From Acidobacteriaceae bacterium (lineage in GTDB: Bacteria > Acidobacteriota > Terriglobia > Terriglobales > Acidobacteriaceae), in assembly GCA_003151155.1 (NCBI GenBank), contig PLWX01000249.1, positions 1 to 39,401 of the forward strand: DNA of 39,401 nt, read 5' to 3'. Positions 7,509 through 14,104 of the stretch are shown here, one piece after another. The notes beneath the pieces were generated by a model. That model was not told where the DNA came from, made no database searches, and was given only the letters and a program-made list of their open reading frames with translations. Both the position numbers and the translations under genes were made by a program. Each line of letters begins with the position of its first letter. The stretch's first letter is position 1.

Positions 7509-8732
7509 TTAGCGTCTGGGTTTCTCTTCCTTTTGCGGCGCGCTGTGTTCAGGAGGCGCATTGTGTGCCGGCGCAGTGGCATGCGGAGCCGGTGCGCTGC
7601 GTTCCTGTGGGGCAGCATGCTGCGGCGGTGCGCTATGTTGGGGCGGTGCGCTACGCTCGTTCGACATCGTGCGGGCCGGTGGCGCATTGCGCGTTGGCGG
7701 CGCACTGCGCTCGCTCTGAACACTGCGCGAAGGCGTCGCATTGTGCTCGGTCTGCACATTGCGCGAAGGCGTCGCATTGTGCGTGTTGTTCGACGCCGAA
7801 GATGGCCGTGGAACATTTCGTCCCGACGTGGTCTCCGCATTGTTCGTTGGCCGCGGAACATTTCGTTCCGTAGTGTTAGGAGACGCATTGGTACGGGACG
7901 CAGTGGTCGCACTCGACGGCTTCGGAACGTTGTTTCCGCCTCGCGTTCCGGCGTTGTTGGCATTGTTGCCGCGCGCCGGCATATTCTTCGGATTCGCGTT
8001 CAGAGTCGCCGGGGCTACCCGTCCACCTGCAGCGCGTGCGGGAGTTGCGGCCTTGAAGTCACCTGGCCGTGCAGTCGCAGCGATCGACGGTCTTCCGCCG
8101 TTGTTCTTGGCGAACATCTGCGGATTTCGGCCCGCTTCCTGCATGTGTTGTCGTTGGTTCTGCGTCTCGTCGATATGGCGTTCATGCTGGAAACGCTGTT
8201 CCTGCGCATTCGGCCGTGCCTGCACGCCACCGGGACCGTTATAGGCCACGTGCGTGTTGTTGTTCACGATCACCGTCTTGTTGTAGACGTTGGTCACGTT
8301 GGTTACGTTCACGTTGTTCACGGAGCGGTTGTAGTAGAAGTTACGGCCGCGCCACTCGCCGCCTTCATAACCGCGGCCGCCGTAGCCGAAGCCATAATTC
8401 ACGCCACCGTAGAAGCCTACGTGTGGACCCCAATAGCCGCCGTTAAAGACATACGCGCCGCCACTCCAACCCCAGTAACCAGGCGTCCAGAGGAAGCCGG
8501 GTTGAGGAGCCATGACCCAGGTTCCGGGAACCCAGTAGTAGCCTTCGTCGCCCCAGGACCAATAGCCGGGCGTCCACATGTACCCTTCTCCAGGGCACAT
8601 AGGCTGTTCGTAGACAGGCAGTGGCGGTGGGGCCACCGTTACCGAGAAAAATACGCCTGCGAATGACGATGCTGAAAATGCCAGCATGGCCGAAGCGAGC
8701 AGAAGCGGGCGGAGGATGCGATGCAATTTCAT
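7509..8732 (-). CDS. Secreted YXWGXW/WxPGYW-repeat protein with low-complexity tail
   Basis: This 407-residue protein has a clear Sec signal peptide (MKLHRILRPLLLASAMLAFSASSFA). Residues about 45-100 carry repeated Trp motifs (WTPGYWSWG, YYWVPGTW, FLWTPGYWGW) of the YXWGXW class found in exported proteins. A Gly/Tyr-rich and Asn/Val-rich stretch (NNVNVTNVTNVYNKTVIVNN) follows. The last 200 residues are a disordered, basic repeat region rich in Asn, Pro, Ser, Arg and His (SRNVQTEHNATPSRSVQSER). Function is unknown; an extracellular or cell-surface structural role is plausible. AAGG lies about 8 nt before the ATG. The long plus-strand reading frame opposite it is an artefact of its composition. 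Confidence 0.85.
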   Translation of the reverse strand: MKLHRILRPLLLASAMLAFSASSFAGVFFSVTVAPPPLPVYEQPMCPGEGYMWTPGYWSWGDEGYYWVPGTWVMAPQPGFLWTPGYWGWSGGAYVFNGGYWGPHVGFYGGVNYGFGYGGRGYEGGEWRGRNFYYNRSVNNVNVTNVTNVYNKTVIVNNNTHVAYNGPGGVQARPNAQEQRFQHERHIDETQNQRQHMQEAGRNPQMFAKNNGGRPSIAATARPGDFKAATPARAAGGRVAPATLNANPKNMPARGNNANNAGTRGGNNVPKPSSATTASRTNASPNTTERNVPRPTNNAETTSGRNVPRPSSASNNTHNATPSRNVQTEHNATPSRSVQSERSAPPTRNAPPARTMSNERSAPPQHSAPPQHAAPQERSAPAPHATAPAHNAPPEHSAPQKEEKPRR

Positions 8733-8800
8733 AGATCAACCTTTCCGTGGTCGGAACTCTTGACGAAGGGCGTAATCAGATCAATGCGTCTGTAGCTCTA

Positions 8801-8820
8801 AACCCGTTTTATAGCGGGTT
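8801..8820. other. Short hairpin AACCCG/CGGGTT in the divergent intergenic region
   Basis: Six-base complementary arms (8801-8806 and 8815-8820) enclose an 8-nt loop upstream of the YXWGXW gene. There is no T-run on either strand. It may be an operator or 5'-leader hairpin. The surrounding 8733-9035 has no supported gene. Confidence 0.3.
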
Positions 8821-8912
8821 GTTGCGCGGATGTCCGGCGAAAACCGCTAGGAGTAGCCCAAACGTAACGTGATGAAGAGGTTTGGTGCGGCTAAAGGCGT
8901 GATTCATCTAAG

Positions 8913-8942
8913 ACCTAGGATTCCATATTTGGAATCCTAGGT
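8913..8942. repeat. Perfect 13-bp inverted repeat
   Basis: ACCTAGGATTCCA (8913-8925) and its exact reverse complement (8930-8942) are separated by TATT. It lies between two divergent genes and lacks a flanking T-run, so a protein-binding site or structured leader is at least as likely as a terminator. Confidence 0.6.
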
Positions 8943-9035
8943 TGTACTGTGCAGGGTGTTTCGTTTGCATCGGAGTTCCGTTTCGCAACATGACGCGGCG
9001 AATAGTATTGTAGAGACAGGAAGCGTTTCTTCGGA

Positions 9036-9425
9036 ATGAACCAACTTCGGCTCTACACGATCTCTCTTTGTGCAGTCACCGCGACGATCGCCGGATTGGC
9101 GTGGCTGTCACGCACGAAACGCCCTAAGCCTGACCCCGAGCACGACCGTCGTACGTGGTTGAGCCAAGCAGGACGTCTGACGATCGGAACCGCCCTGGAT
9201 GTCCATGACTCGCTCGATGCCGACAATCACCTGCTGCAGTTGCTGATCTATCGCTACGACATCGCGGGGGTCGCTTACGACGCTTCGCAGGATGTTACCC
9301 ACTTGCGACAGTTCATCGATGTGAACTCCTGTCGCAGGGGACTGCCTGTGTCGGTGAAGTACGACACGCATAATCCGGGCAATTCGATCGTGATCTCGGA
9401 GACGTGGAGCGGACTGCGCAAGTAA
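9036..9425 (+). CDS. Membrane-anchored DUF3592-like protein
   Basis: This 129-residue protein has one N-terminal hydrophobic helix (about 5-25) followed by a basic stretch, so it is probably anchored with the rest outside the membrane. The C-terminal pattern (LIYRYDIAGVAYDASQDV, then LPVSVKYDTHNPGNSIV) resembles DUF3592, where a Y-x-Y-x-V-x-G-x-x-Y strand pair precedes VxVxYDPxNP. This match is by eye only. Function is unknown. It is convergent with the VOC-family gene (4-nt gap) and divergent from the YXWGXW protein. Confidence 0.75.
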   Translation: MNQLRLYTISLCAVTATIAGLAWLSRTKRPKPDPEHDRRTWLSQAGRLTIGTALDVHDSLDADNHLLQLLIYRYDIAGVAYDASQDVTHLRQFIDVNSCRRGLPVSVKYDTHNPGNSIVISETWSGLRK

Positions 9426-9429
9426 AGCG

Positions 9430-9786
9430 TTATTTTTTCGTCGGCTTGCCCACGCGAATCAGCGTTCCATCAGGATCGGAGACCGCGAATTCATACATCC
9501 CCCAGGGCTTGTTTTGCGGAGGGTGAATGACACTCCTGCCAAACTCTGCCGCCAGCTCGTCCACGTCTTCGGTATAGAAATACACTCCGAACGGATTGCG
9601 CTCGGGCTCAAGCCAGCCCTTTTCCATCGAGGTCAGGTGCAGTTCCGCGCCTCTCCCGTCGGACAGAATACGGTAACTGGGAGGATAGTCGGCGTGCACG
9701 GTGAAGCCGAGGCGGGCGTAGAAAGTTGTGCTGGCGTCGAGATTGCTGCTGGCAAGGATCGCTGTCAGGGTGTGATGCGATGACAT
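9430..9786 (-). CDS. VOC-superfamily (glyoxalase/bleomycin-resistance fold) protein
   Basis: This single VOC module of 118 residues starts TLTAILASSNLDASTTFYARLGF, continues with YRILSDGRGAELHLT, and ends with VYFYTEDVDELAAEF and YEFAVSDPDGTLIRVGKP. These are the two beta-alpha-beta-beta-beta halves expected of the family. Possible metal positions are His/Glu of AELHLT and the last strand. Members include glyoxalases, dioxygenases and antibiotic-binding proteins, and the substrate cannot be told here. GAGG about 6 nt upstream supports ATG 9786. Confidence 0.9.
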   Translation of the reverse strand: MSSHHTLTAILASSNLDASTTFYARLGFTVHADYPPSYRILSDGRGAELHLTSMEKGWLEPERNPFGVYFYTEDVDELAAEFGRSVIHPPQNKPWGMYEFAVSDPDGTLIRVGKPTKK

Positions 9787-9925
9787 GAGGTACCTCGAAA
9801 CAGGCCCATAGATTACGTCAAAAGCTGCCAGCCGTATTTCGCGACTGGGCCGAATTCCTGCAACTTTCCAGCAATTCGGGCGTCACATCAAGGGTAAGTC
9901 ACTCCCCGCTGTAAAATAGAGTGGA

Positions 9926-10648
9926 ATGTCCAGTCTGCCGCTGCCGATCGCCGTATTCCTTGCTGGACTCCTGTCCTTCTTATCGCCCTGCGTTTTGCCG
10001 CTGGTTCCCGGATACGTTTCGCTGATCTCCGGCACCAGCGTCGACCAGTTGCAATCCGCCGATCGCAAACTAAGCCGCACCGTGTTGCTGAACTCGCTGA
10101 TGTTCATCCTTGGCTTCAGCGTGGTGTTCATCGCTTTGGGCGCGGTCGCTACCGGGATCGGGCAGTTCATGAATATCTATCGCCGCGAGCTGATGCGCGT
10201 TGCGGGCGTGATCATCATCATCTTCGGACTGCACTTGATCGGCGTCTTTAAGATCAAGGCGCTGCTGATGGACAAGCGGCTGCACGAGGTGAAGGGCAGT
10301 GGCACTGCGGTCGGTGCATTCCTGATCGGCTTTGCGTTTGCATTCGGATGGACGCCCTGTATCGGGCCGATCCTTGCCGGGGTACTCACGATCGCAGGTT
10401 CGCAGGATACGGTGATCAAGGGCATCGTGCTGCTGGCTGTGTATTCCGCCGGGCTCGCCGTACCGTTCCTGTTAACTTCGCTCGGCGTCGAACGCTTCCT
10501 GGCGTTTTACTCGCGCTTCCGTCGGCACTTGCATACGGTTGAAGTCGTCAGCGGAGTGTTCCTCGTCCTGGTCGGCGCGCTGATCCTCACCCGGCATTTC
10601 ACGATCTTGTCGAGCTATCTTTCGTTTCTGAACCGGTTCTCTCTCTGA
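9926..10648 (+). CDS. ccdA: CcdA-type cytochrome c biogenesis / thiol-disulfide transport membrane protein
   Basis: This 240-residue protein has about six transmembrane helices and matches the central domain of DsbD. The two redox Cys sit in LSPCVLPLVPGYVSL (helix 1) and FGWTPCIGPILAG (helix 4). It carries electrons from cytoplasmic thioredoxin across the membrane to extracytoplasmic thiol proteins for cytochrome c maturation or disulfide reduction. TAAAAT at 9912-9917 lies 8 nt before the ATG and no strong SD exists, so a near-leaderless message is possible. It leads an operon with a TlpA-like thioredoxin (8 nt downstream) and a DsbD N-terminal-domain protein. Confidence 0.94.
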   Translation: MSSLPLPIAVFLAGLLSFLSPCVLPLVPGYVSLISGTSVDQLQSADRKLSRTVLLNSLMFILGFSVVFIALGAVATGIGQFMNIYRRELMRVAGVIIIIFGLHLIGVFKIKALLMDKRLHEVKGSGTAVGAFLIGFAFAFGWTPCIGPILAGVLTIAGSQDTVIKGIVLLAVYSAGLAVPFLLTSLGVERFLAFYSRFRRHLHTVEVVSGVFLVLVGALILTRHFTILSSYLSFLNRFSL

Positions 10649-10656
10649 GGTTGTTT

Positions 10657-11226
10657 GTGAAGAAGAATGTAGCAATCCTGGCTTTTGCGGTGGTGGTGAT
10701 CGCCGCCATGCTGTATATCGGGAGCAATATCGCGCGCAAGCGGCAAGCCGAAGCGCGTCGTACAGGTTCGCTGGCTCCCGGGCAGGTCATTGGTCGGGTT
10801 GCGCCCGACTTCTCATTGAAGACACTGGATGGAAAAACCCTGACTTTGTCCGACTTGCGTGGCAAGGCCGTGGTGCTGAATTTCTGGGCGACGTGGTGCC
10901 CGCCGTGCAAAGTAGAACTGCCGTGGTTTGTCGATCTGCAAAAACAATACGGACCGCAAGGGCTGCAGGTGGTGGGCATCTCCGAGGACGAAGGCGGCAA
11001 AGATAAGGTCGCAGCTTTCGTAAAGGAGATGGGCGTGAACTACACCATCGCCGTCGATGACAATTCCGTCTCCGAGAAGTATGGTGACGTCGAAGATCTT
11101 CCCACCACGTTCTACATCGATCGCAATGGCAAGATCGTACAGTTCGCGATGGGACTGGTGGATCGTGACGAGATCGAACAGAAGATGAAAGCAGCTCTTG
11201 CCACAAAGGCATCAGCAGGGGATTAA
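10657..11226 (+). CDS. TlpA/ResA-type membrane-anchored thioredoxin
   Basis: This protein of about 189 residues has an N-terminal membrane anchor (VAILAFAVVVIAAMLYIG) and then an AhpC/TSA-Redoxin-type thioredoxin fold. The active site is WATWCPPCKVELPWF. Later blocks DLPTTFYIDRNGKIV (cis-Pro) and GLVDRDEIE fit TlpA/ResA. The domain lies outside the cytoplasmic membrane and would receive electrons from CcdA to reduce apocytochrome c or partner proteins. I chose GTG 10657 because GAGG lies six bases upstream, whereas TTG 10651 leaves no spacing. The middle position in a ccdA-thioredoxin-nDsbD operon supports the role. Confidence 0.92.
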   Translation: MKKNVAILAFAVVVIAAMLYIGSNIARKRQAEARRTGSLAPGQVIGRVAPDFSLKTLDGKTLTLSDLRGKAVVLNFWATWCPPCKVELPWFVDLQKQYGPQGLQVVGISEDEGGKDKVAAFVKEMGVNYTIAVDDNSVSEKYGDVEDLPTTFYIDRNGKIVQFAMGLVDRDEIEQKMKAALATKASAGD

Positions 11227-11238
11227 CGGAGCTTAGGA

Positions 11239-11784
11239 ATGAGAATGTATGCCTGGGGGGTCGCTGTCGCGGCCCTGTTTACCTCGATCGCCGCGCAGTC
11301 CCAAAGTGAATTCGCTGCCGGCAAGCCATCGGTGCAGGTGCTGCACATTGAGAGTGCACCTTTGCAAAAGGGCAAGTCCGCCACCGTGACCATGAGTTTC
11401 CGCGTAGCCAAAGGCTTCCACATCAACTCCAACCACCCCAACTCCGAACTTCTCATTCCAACCGCAGTTAAGCTCGATGCGCCGACCGATCTTTCTTTAG
11501 GAAATGTTCAGTTCCCGGAGGGAGAACAGGTCTCCTTTGCCTTCGCGCCTGACGAGAAACTCAGCGTTTATACGGGCGATTTCATCGTGCAGGCTACCGC
11601 GCGCACCATCGGAGAAATCCGCGCGGGAAGCTACCGCGTGCACGGTGAATTGAAATACCAGGCTTGTGACAACAGCGCGTGTTATCCGCCCAAGTCCATG
11701 CCGATCGCATTCGATATCAAGGTCGGAAACCCGCCCCCCAAGCCTCACCACAACCCCGCACAAAGTCCGAACGCTCACAACTAG
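11239..11784 (+). CDS. Stand-alone DsbD N-terminal (alpha) domain protein
   Basis: This 181-residue exported protein has a signal peptide at about 1-20 (MRMYAWGVAVAALFTSIAAQ). Its body is the immunoglobulin-like DsbD alpha domain: FRVAKGFHINSNHPN, then ELKYQACDNSACYPP. In E. coli DsbD the equivalent two Cys (YQGCADAGFCYPP) form the disulfide that accepts electrons from the C-terminal thioredoxin domain and passes them to DsbC or CcmG. Here the spacing is C-x4-C rather than C-x5-C. No membrane domain follows, and the protein ends in a Pro/His/Asn tail. With CcdA and TlpA upstream, the three DsbD modules occur as separate genes. Start 11239 or 11245 is possible. Confidence 0.85.
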   Translation: MRMYAWGVAVAALFTSIAAQSQSEFAAGKPSVQVLHIESAPLQKGKSATVTMSFRVAKGFHINSNHPNSELLIPTAVKLDAPTDLSLGNVQFPEGEQVSFAFAPDEKLSVYTGDFIVQATARTIGEIRAGSYRVHGELKYQACDNSACYPPKSMPIAFDIKVGNPPPKPHHNPAQSPNAHN

Positions 11785-11867
11785 CGGACGTTTCAGCGCT
11801 GAGTTTTGGAAGACGAGGGATGATTTTCTTCTTGAGCTTTCAATTCGTGGTGGTTGGATTTGGTCGT

Positions 11868-11900
11868 GGGACAAAACAAAAAGCACGCCGTAGCGTGCTT
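11868..11900 (-). terminator. Intrinsic terminator of the pilin-like gene
   Basis: AAGCACGC (11881-11888) and GCGTGCTT (11893-11900) form an 8-bp stem with a CGTA loop. On the minus strand the stem is followed by a T-rich tail (TTTTTGTTTTGT), as expected for the gene ending at 11921. The 11785-11920 gap between the convergent genes holds nothing else I can support. Confidence 0.8.
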
Positions 11901-11920
11901 CCTGCCGACGAAGCAGAAGT

Positions 11921-12301
11921 CTAGTCGTGGCTTACTCGCATCAGGGAATCGATGCTGATTGTGGACGGCGCACCTTGCGGGGGATCGCCGGCATGAGCCT
12001 TGGCGATAAACGAGTCGCCCTCGATATCGACGGTGTAGCTGTAAGGTCCGCGCGTGGTGCGCGGCATCGCGAGTTCACCGCTCGAGATCAACTCATCGAG
12101 GGAGACATACTTGGCATTCAGGGCGTTGTAACGCCGCTCCGCGTTGGCGATCGCCAGCAGGTCTTGCTGGACGCCGGTTATCTCTACCGTAGCCTTCGGC
12201 GTGCCATGCGCGGGCGAGACCGCTTGGGTCGCCGTCATGTAATAGACCAACCCAAAAGCCATGGTCAGCACCACAACGATAAATCCGAAGCCTCGTCCCA
12301 T
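11921..12301 (-). CDS. Pilin-like single-pass membrane protein without a canonical prepilin site
   Basis: This 126-residue protein has an N-terminal helix (MGRGFGFIVVVLTMAFGLVYYM) followed by a soluble domain (AERRYNALNAKYVSLDELISSGEL, then GPYSYTVDIEGDSFIAKAHAG). That domain has the look of minor type IV pilin globular domains. The usual G-FTLIE cleavage motif with Glu at +5 is missing. It may therefore be a pilin-derived protein that stays membrane-anchored, or a degenerate pseudopilin. No pilus genes are nearby. No SD is seen before the ATG. Function is unknown. Confidence 0.75.
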   Translation of the reverse strand: MGRGFGFIVVVLTMAFGLVYYMTATQAVSPAHGTPKATVEITGVQQDLLAIANAERRYNALNAKYVSLDELISSGELAMPRTTRGPYSYTVDIEGDSFIAKAHAGDPPQGAPSTISIDSLMRVSHD

Positions 12302-12366
12302 GAGCGCAGAATAACGCGCGTGGTCGAGCGAAGGTAGATAACTTTAGTGCTTGTGACTGGCGCCGA

Positions 12367-13806
12367 TTAAACGATCTCTTTCGCTCGCCGCAGTCGCGTC
12401 ACGGTTGTTTCCCGACCCAGGTTCACCATCACCGCGAAGAGACTGGGAGCGACCGCTTGTCCGGTGAGCGCCACCCGTGCGCCGTTGATTAACCCTCCGG
12501 CCTTCACGCCCTTGGCGGTAGCCAGGTCTCGCAGCACCTGCTCGGTGCTCGCTTCCGTGAATTCGGCTGCATTGGCATACAGGCCGCTGAGTTCCACGAG
12601 CATCTCGCGAACCGCCGGATCCTTCAGAAACTTCTCTACCGCCGCCGGATCGTTCTCATACCCATCGCTGAAGAAGGCGCGGAACGAGTTCGCGAAGTCT
12701 TTCAGGTTGCGGGCTCGCGGCTTCAACAACTCGATGGTCGCGAGCCGGTGTTCGCGATCTCCGCTTGGCTTTACCCCTGCTTTTTGCCATTCCTCTTCGA
12801 TCAGCGGCAGAAGCTTTTCGGCTGGATAAGCACGGATGTATTCGGTGTTGAACCAGTCGAGCTTCGGACGATCGAAGACCGCATTCGAATGCGAGATGCC
12901 TTCGAGCGAGAAGAGCCGGATTAACTCTTGATCGCCCAACATTTCTTTGGTTCCTGGAGGCGGCGTCCAGCCGAGCAAGGAGAGGAAATTCCGGAACGCT
13001 TCCGGGACGATGCCTTCGTCCTTGTAGGAGATCACGCTGGTTGCGCCGTGGCGTTTGCTGAGGCGCGTTTTGTCGGGACCGAGAATGAGCGGCACGTGAG
13101 CGAATATTGGCAGCGGAGCACCCATCGCCTGGTAGAGCAGTACCTGTTTCGGGGTGTTGGAGATATGGTCCGCGCCGCGGAGGATGTGGGTGATCTTCAT
13201 ATCCACGTCGTCGCACACCACGCTCAGGTGGTAAGTCGGCACCCCGTCGGAGCGCAGCAGAACAAAATCCTCGAGTTCAGGGTTTGCAAACTCCACTTCC
13301 CCAAAGACCGCGTCCTGGAACTTCGTGCTGCCGGCTTCCGGAACCGCGAAGCGCACTGCACAAGGCGCTCCTGATTGCTTTCGCGCGGCAGCATCTTCCC
13401 GGGAGATCTTGCGACACGACTCGTCATATTGCGGTGCTCGTCCTGCGGCGGTAGCTGCCTGACGTCGCTGCTCCAGTTCCTCTTTGGTGCAGAAGCAGTA
13501 GTAAGCCGCTCCTGAGGCCACCAGCTTCCCAGCCGCCGCCTTGTACAGGTCCATGCGCTCGGTTTGAAAAAACGGACCTTCGTCCCAACTCAAGCCTAGC
13601 CAGCGCATTCCCTGCAGGATGCCCTCCACCATCTCGGGCGTGGAACGTTCGAGATCGGTGTCTTCAATGCGCAGGACCAGCGTTCCACCCACATGGCGGG
13701 CATACAGCCAATTGAACAGAGCGGTGCGGGCGCCTCCGACGTGGAGGTACCCAGTTGGTGAAGGAGCAAAGCGGACGCGAACACTACTATCGGCAGGGGC
13801 GTTCAT
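12367..13806 (-). CDS. gltX: Glutamate--tRNA ligase (GluRS)
   Basis: This 479-residue class I aminoacyl-tRNA synthetase charges tRNA-Glu in the cytoplasm. The N-terminal VRFAPSPTGYLHVGGARTAL carries the HIGH-type motif (HVGG), and KTRLSKRHGA is the KMSKS-type loop. FEHVPLI-like and GWTP blocks and a helical anticodon-binding C-terminal domain are present, and the length is normal. It lies on the same strand as ispF and ispD but is separated from them by the divergent/convergent GGDEF-HD-GYP gene. I cannot tell whether it also charges tRNA-Gln. The order matches the gltX/isp cluster of other bacteria. Confidence 0.97.
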   Translation of the reverse strand: MNAPADSSVRVRFAPSPTGYLHVGGARTALFNWLYARHVGGTLVLRIEDTDLERSTPEMVEGILQGMRWLGLSWDEGPFFQTERMDLYKAAAGKLVASGAAYYCFCTKEELEQRRQAATAAGRAPQYDESCRKISREDAAARKQSGAPCAVRFAVPEAGSTKFQDAVFGEVEFANPELEDFVLLRSDGVPTYHLSVVCDDVDMKITHILRGADHISNTPKQVLLYQAMGAPLPIFAHVPLILGPDKTRLSKRHGATSVISYKDEGIVPEAFRNFLSLLGWTPPPGTKEMLGDQELIRLFSLEGISHSNAVFDRPKLDWFNTEYIRAYPAEKLLPLIEEEWQKAGVKPSGDREHRLATIELLKPRARNLKDFANSFRAFFSDGYENDPAAVEKFLKDPAVREMLVELSGLYANAAEFTEASTEQVLRDLATAKGVKAGGLINGARVALTGQAVAPSLFAVMVNLGRETTVTRLRRAKEIV

Positions 13807-14104
13807 AAGGTCAACTCTACAGAGTACAACGAACCGCGATCCCGGTCACATGACCGGAACCCATTGCGGGACAGCACTTTCCACGAGAAGCGAGAGGCGG
13901 GTTGCAAGCCGCCGATTCACCCCGAAGCGCTTTTTGGTACAAGGGTGACCGAGGGTAACCAGCATCTCTGGAAAAGTGGTTACTCGAGGTACTCTCGATT
14001 TGTGCCTTCCGTAATGTGACCTGGGGAGCCGAACTCCTTATAGTTGCAACACTTAAGGGATGGTCGGAAGGTTAGGACCATCCACCTGCAGCCCCCGAGA
14101 GCGC
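13807..14104. other. Divergent intergenic region with small hairpins (gltX / c-di-GMP gene)
   Basis: No gene is supported in these 298 bp. GTAACCA (13955-13961) pairs with TGGTTAC (13977-13983), and CGAG (13985-13988) with CTCG (13994-13997). TATAGT near 14040 may be a -10 for the downstream gene. These could be operator or leader structures, but I recognise no riboswitch. Confidence 0.3.

Noticed and set aside
7452-8666. Arg-rich plus-strand ORF (404 codons) opposite the YXWGXW gene
   Set aside because: Its composition is simply the complement of the Asn/Pro/Ala repeats, and the real gene has a signal peptide and SD on the minus strand.
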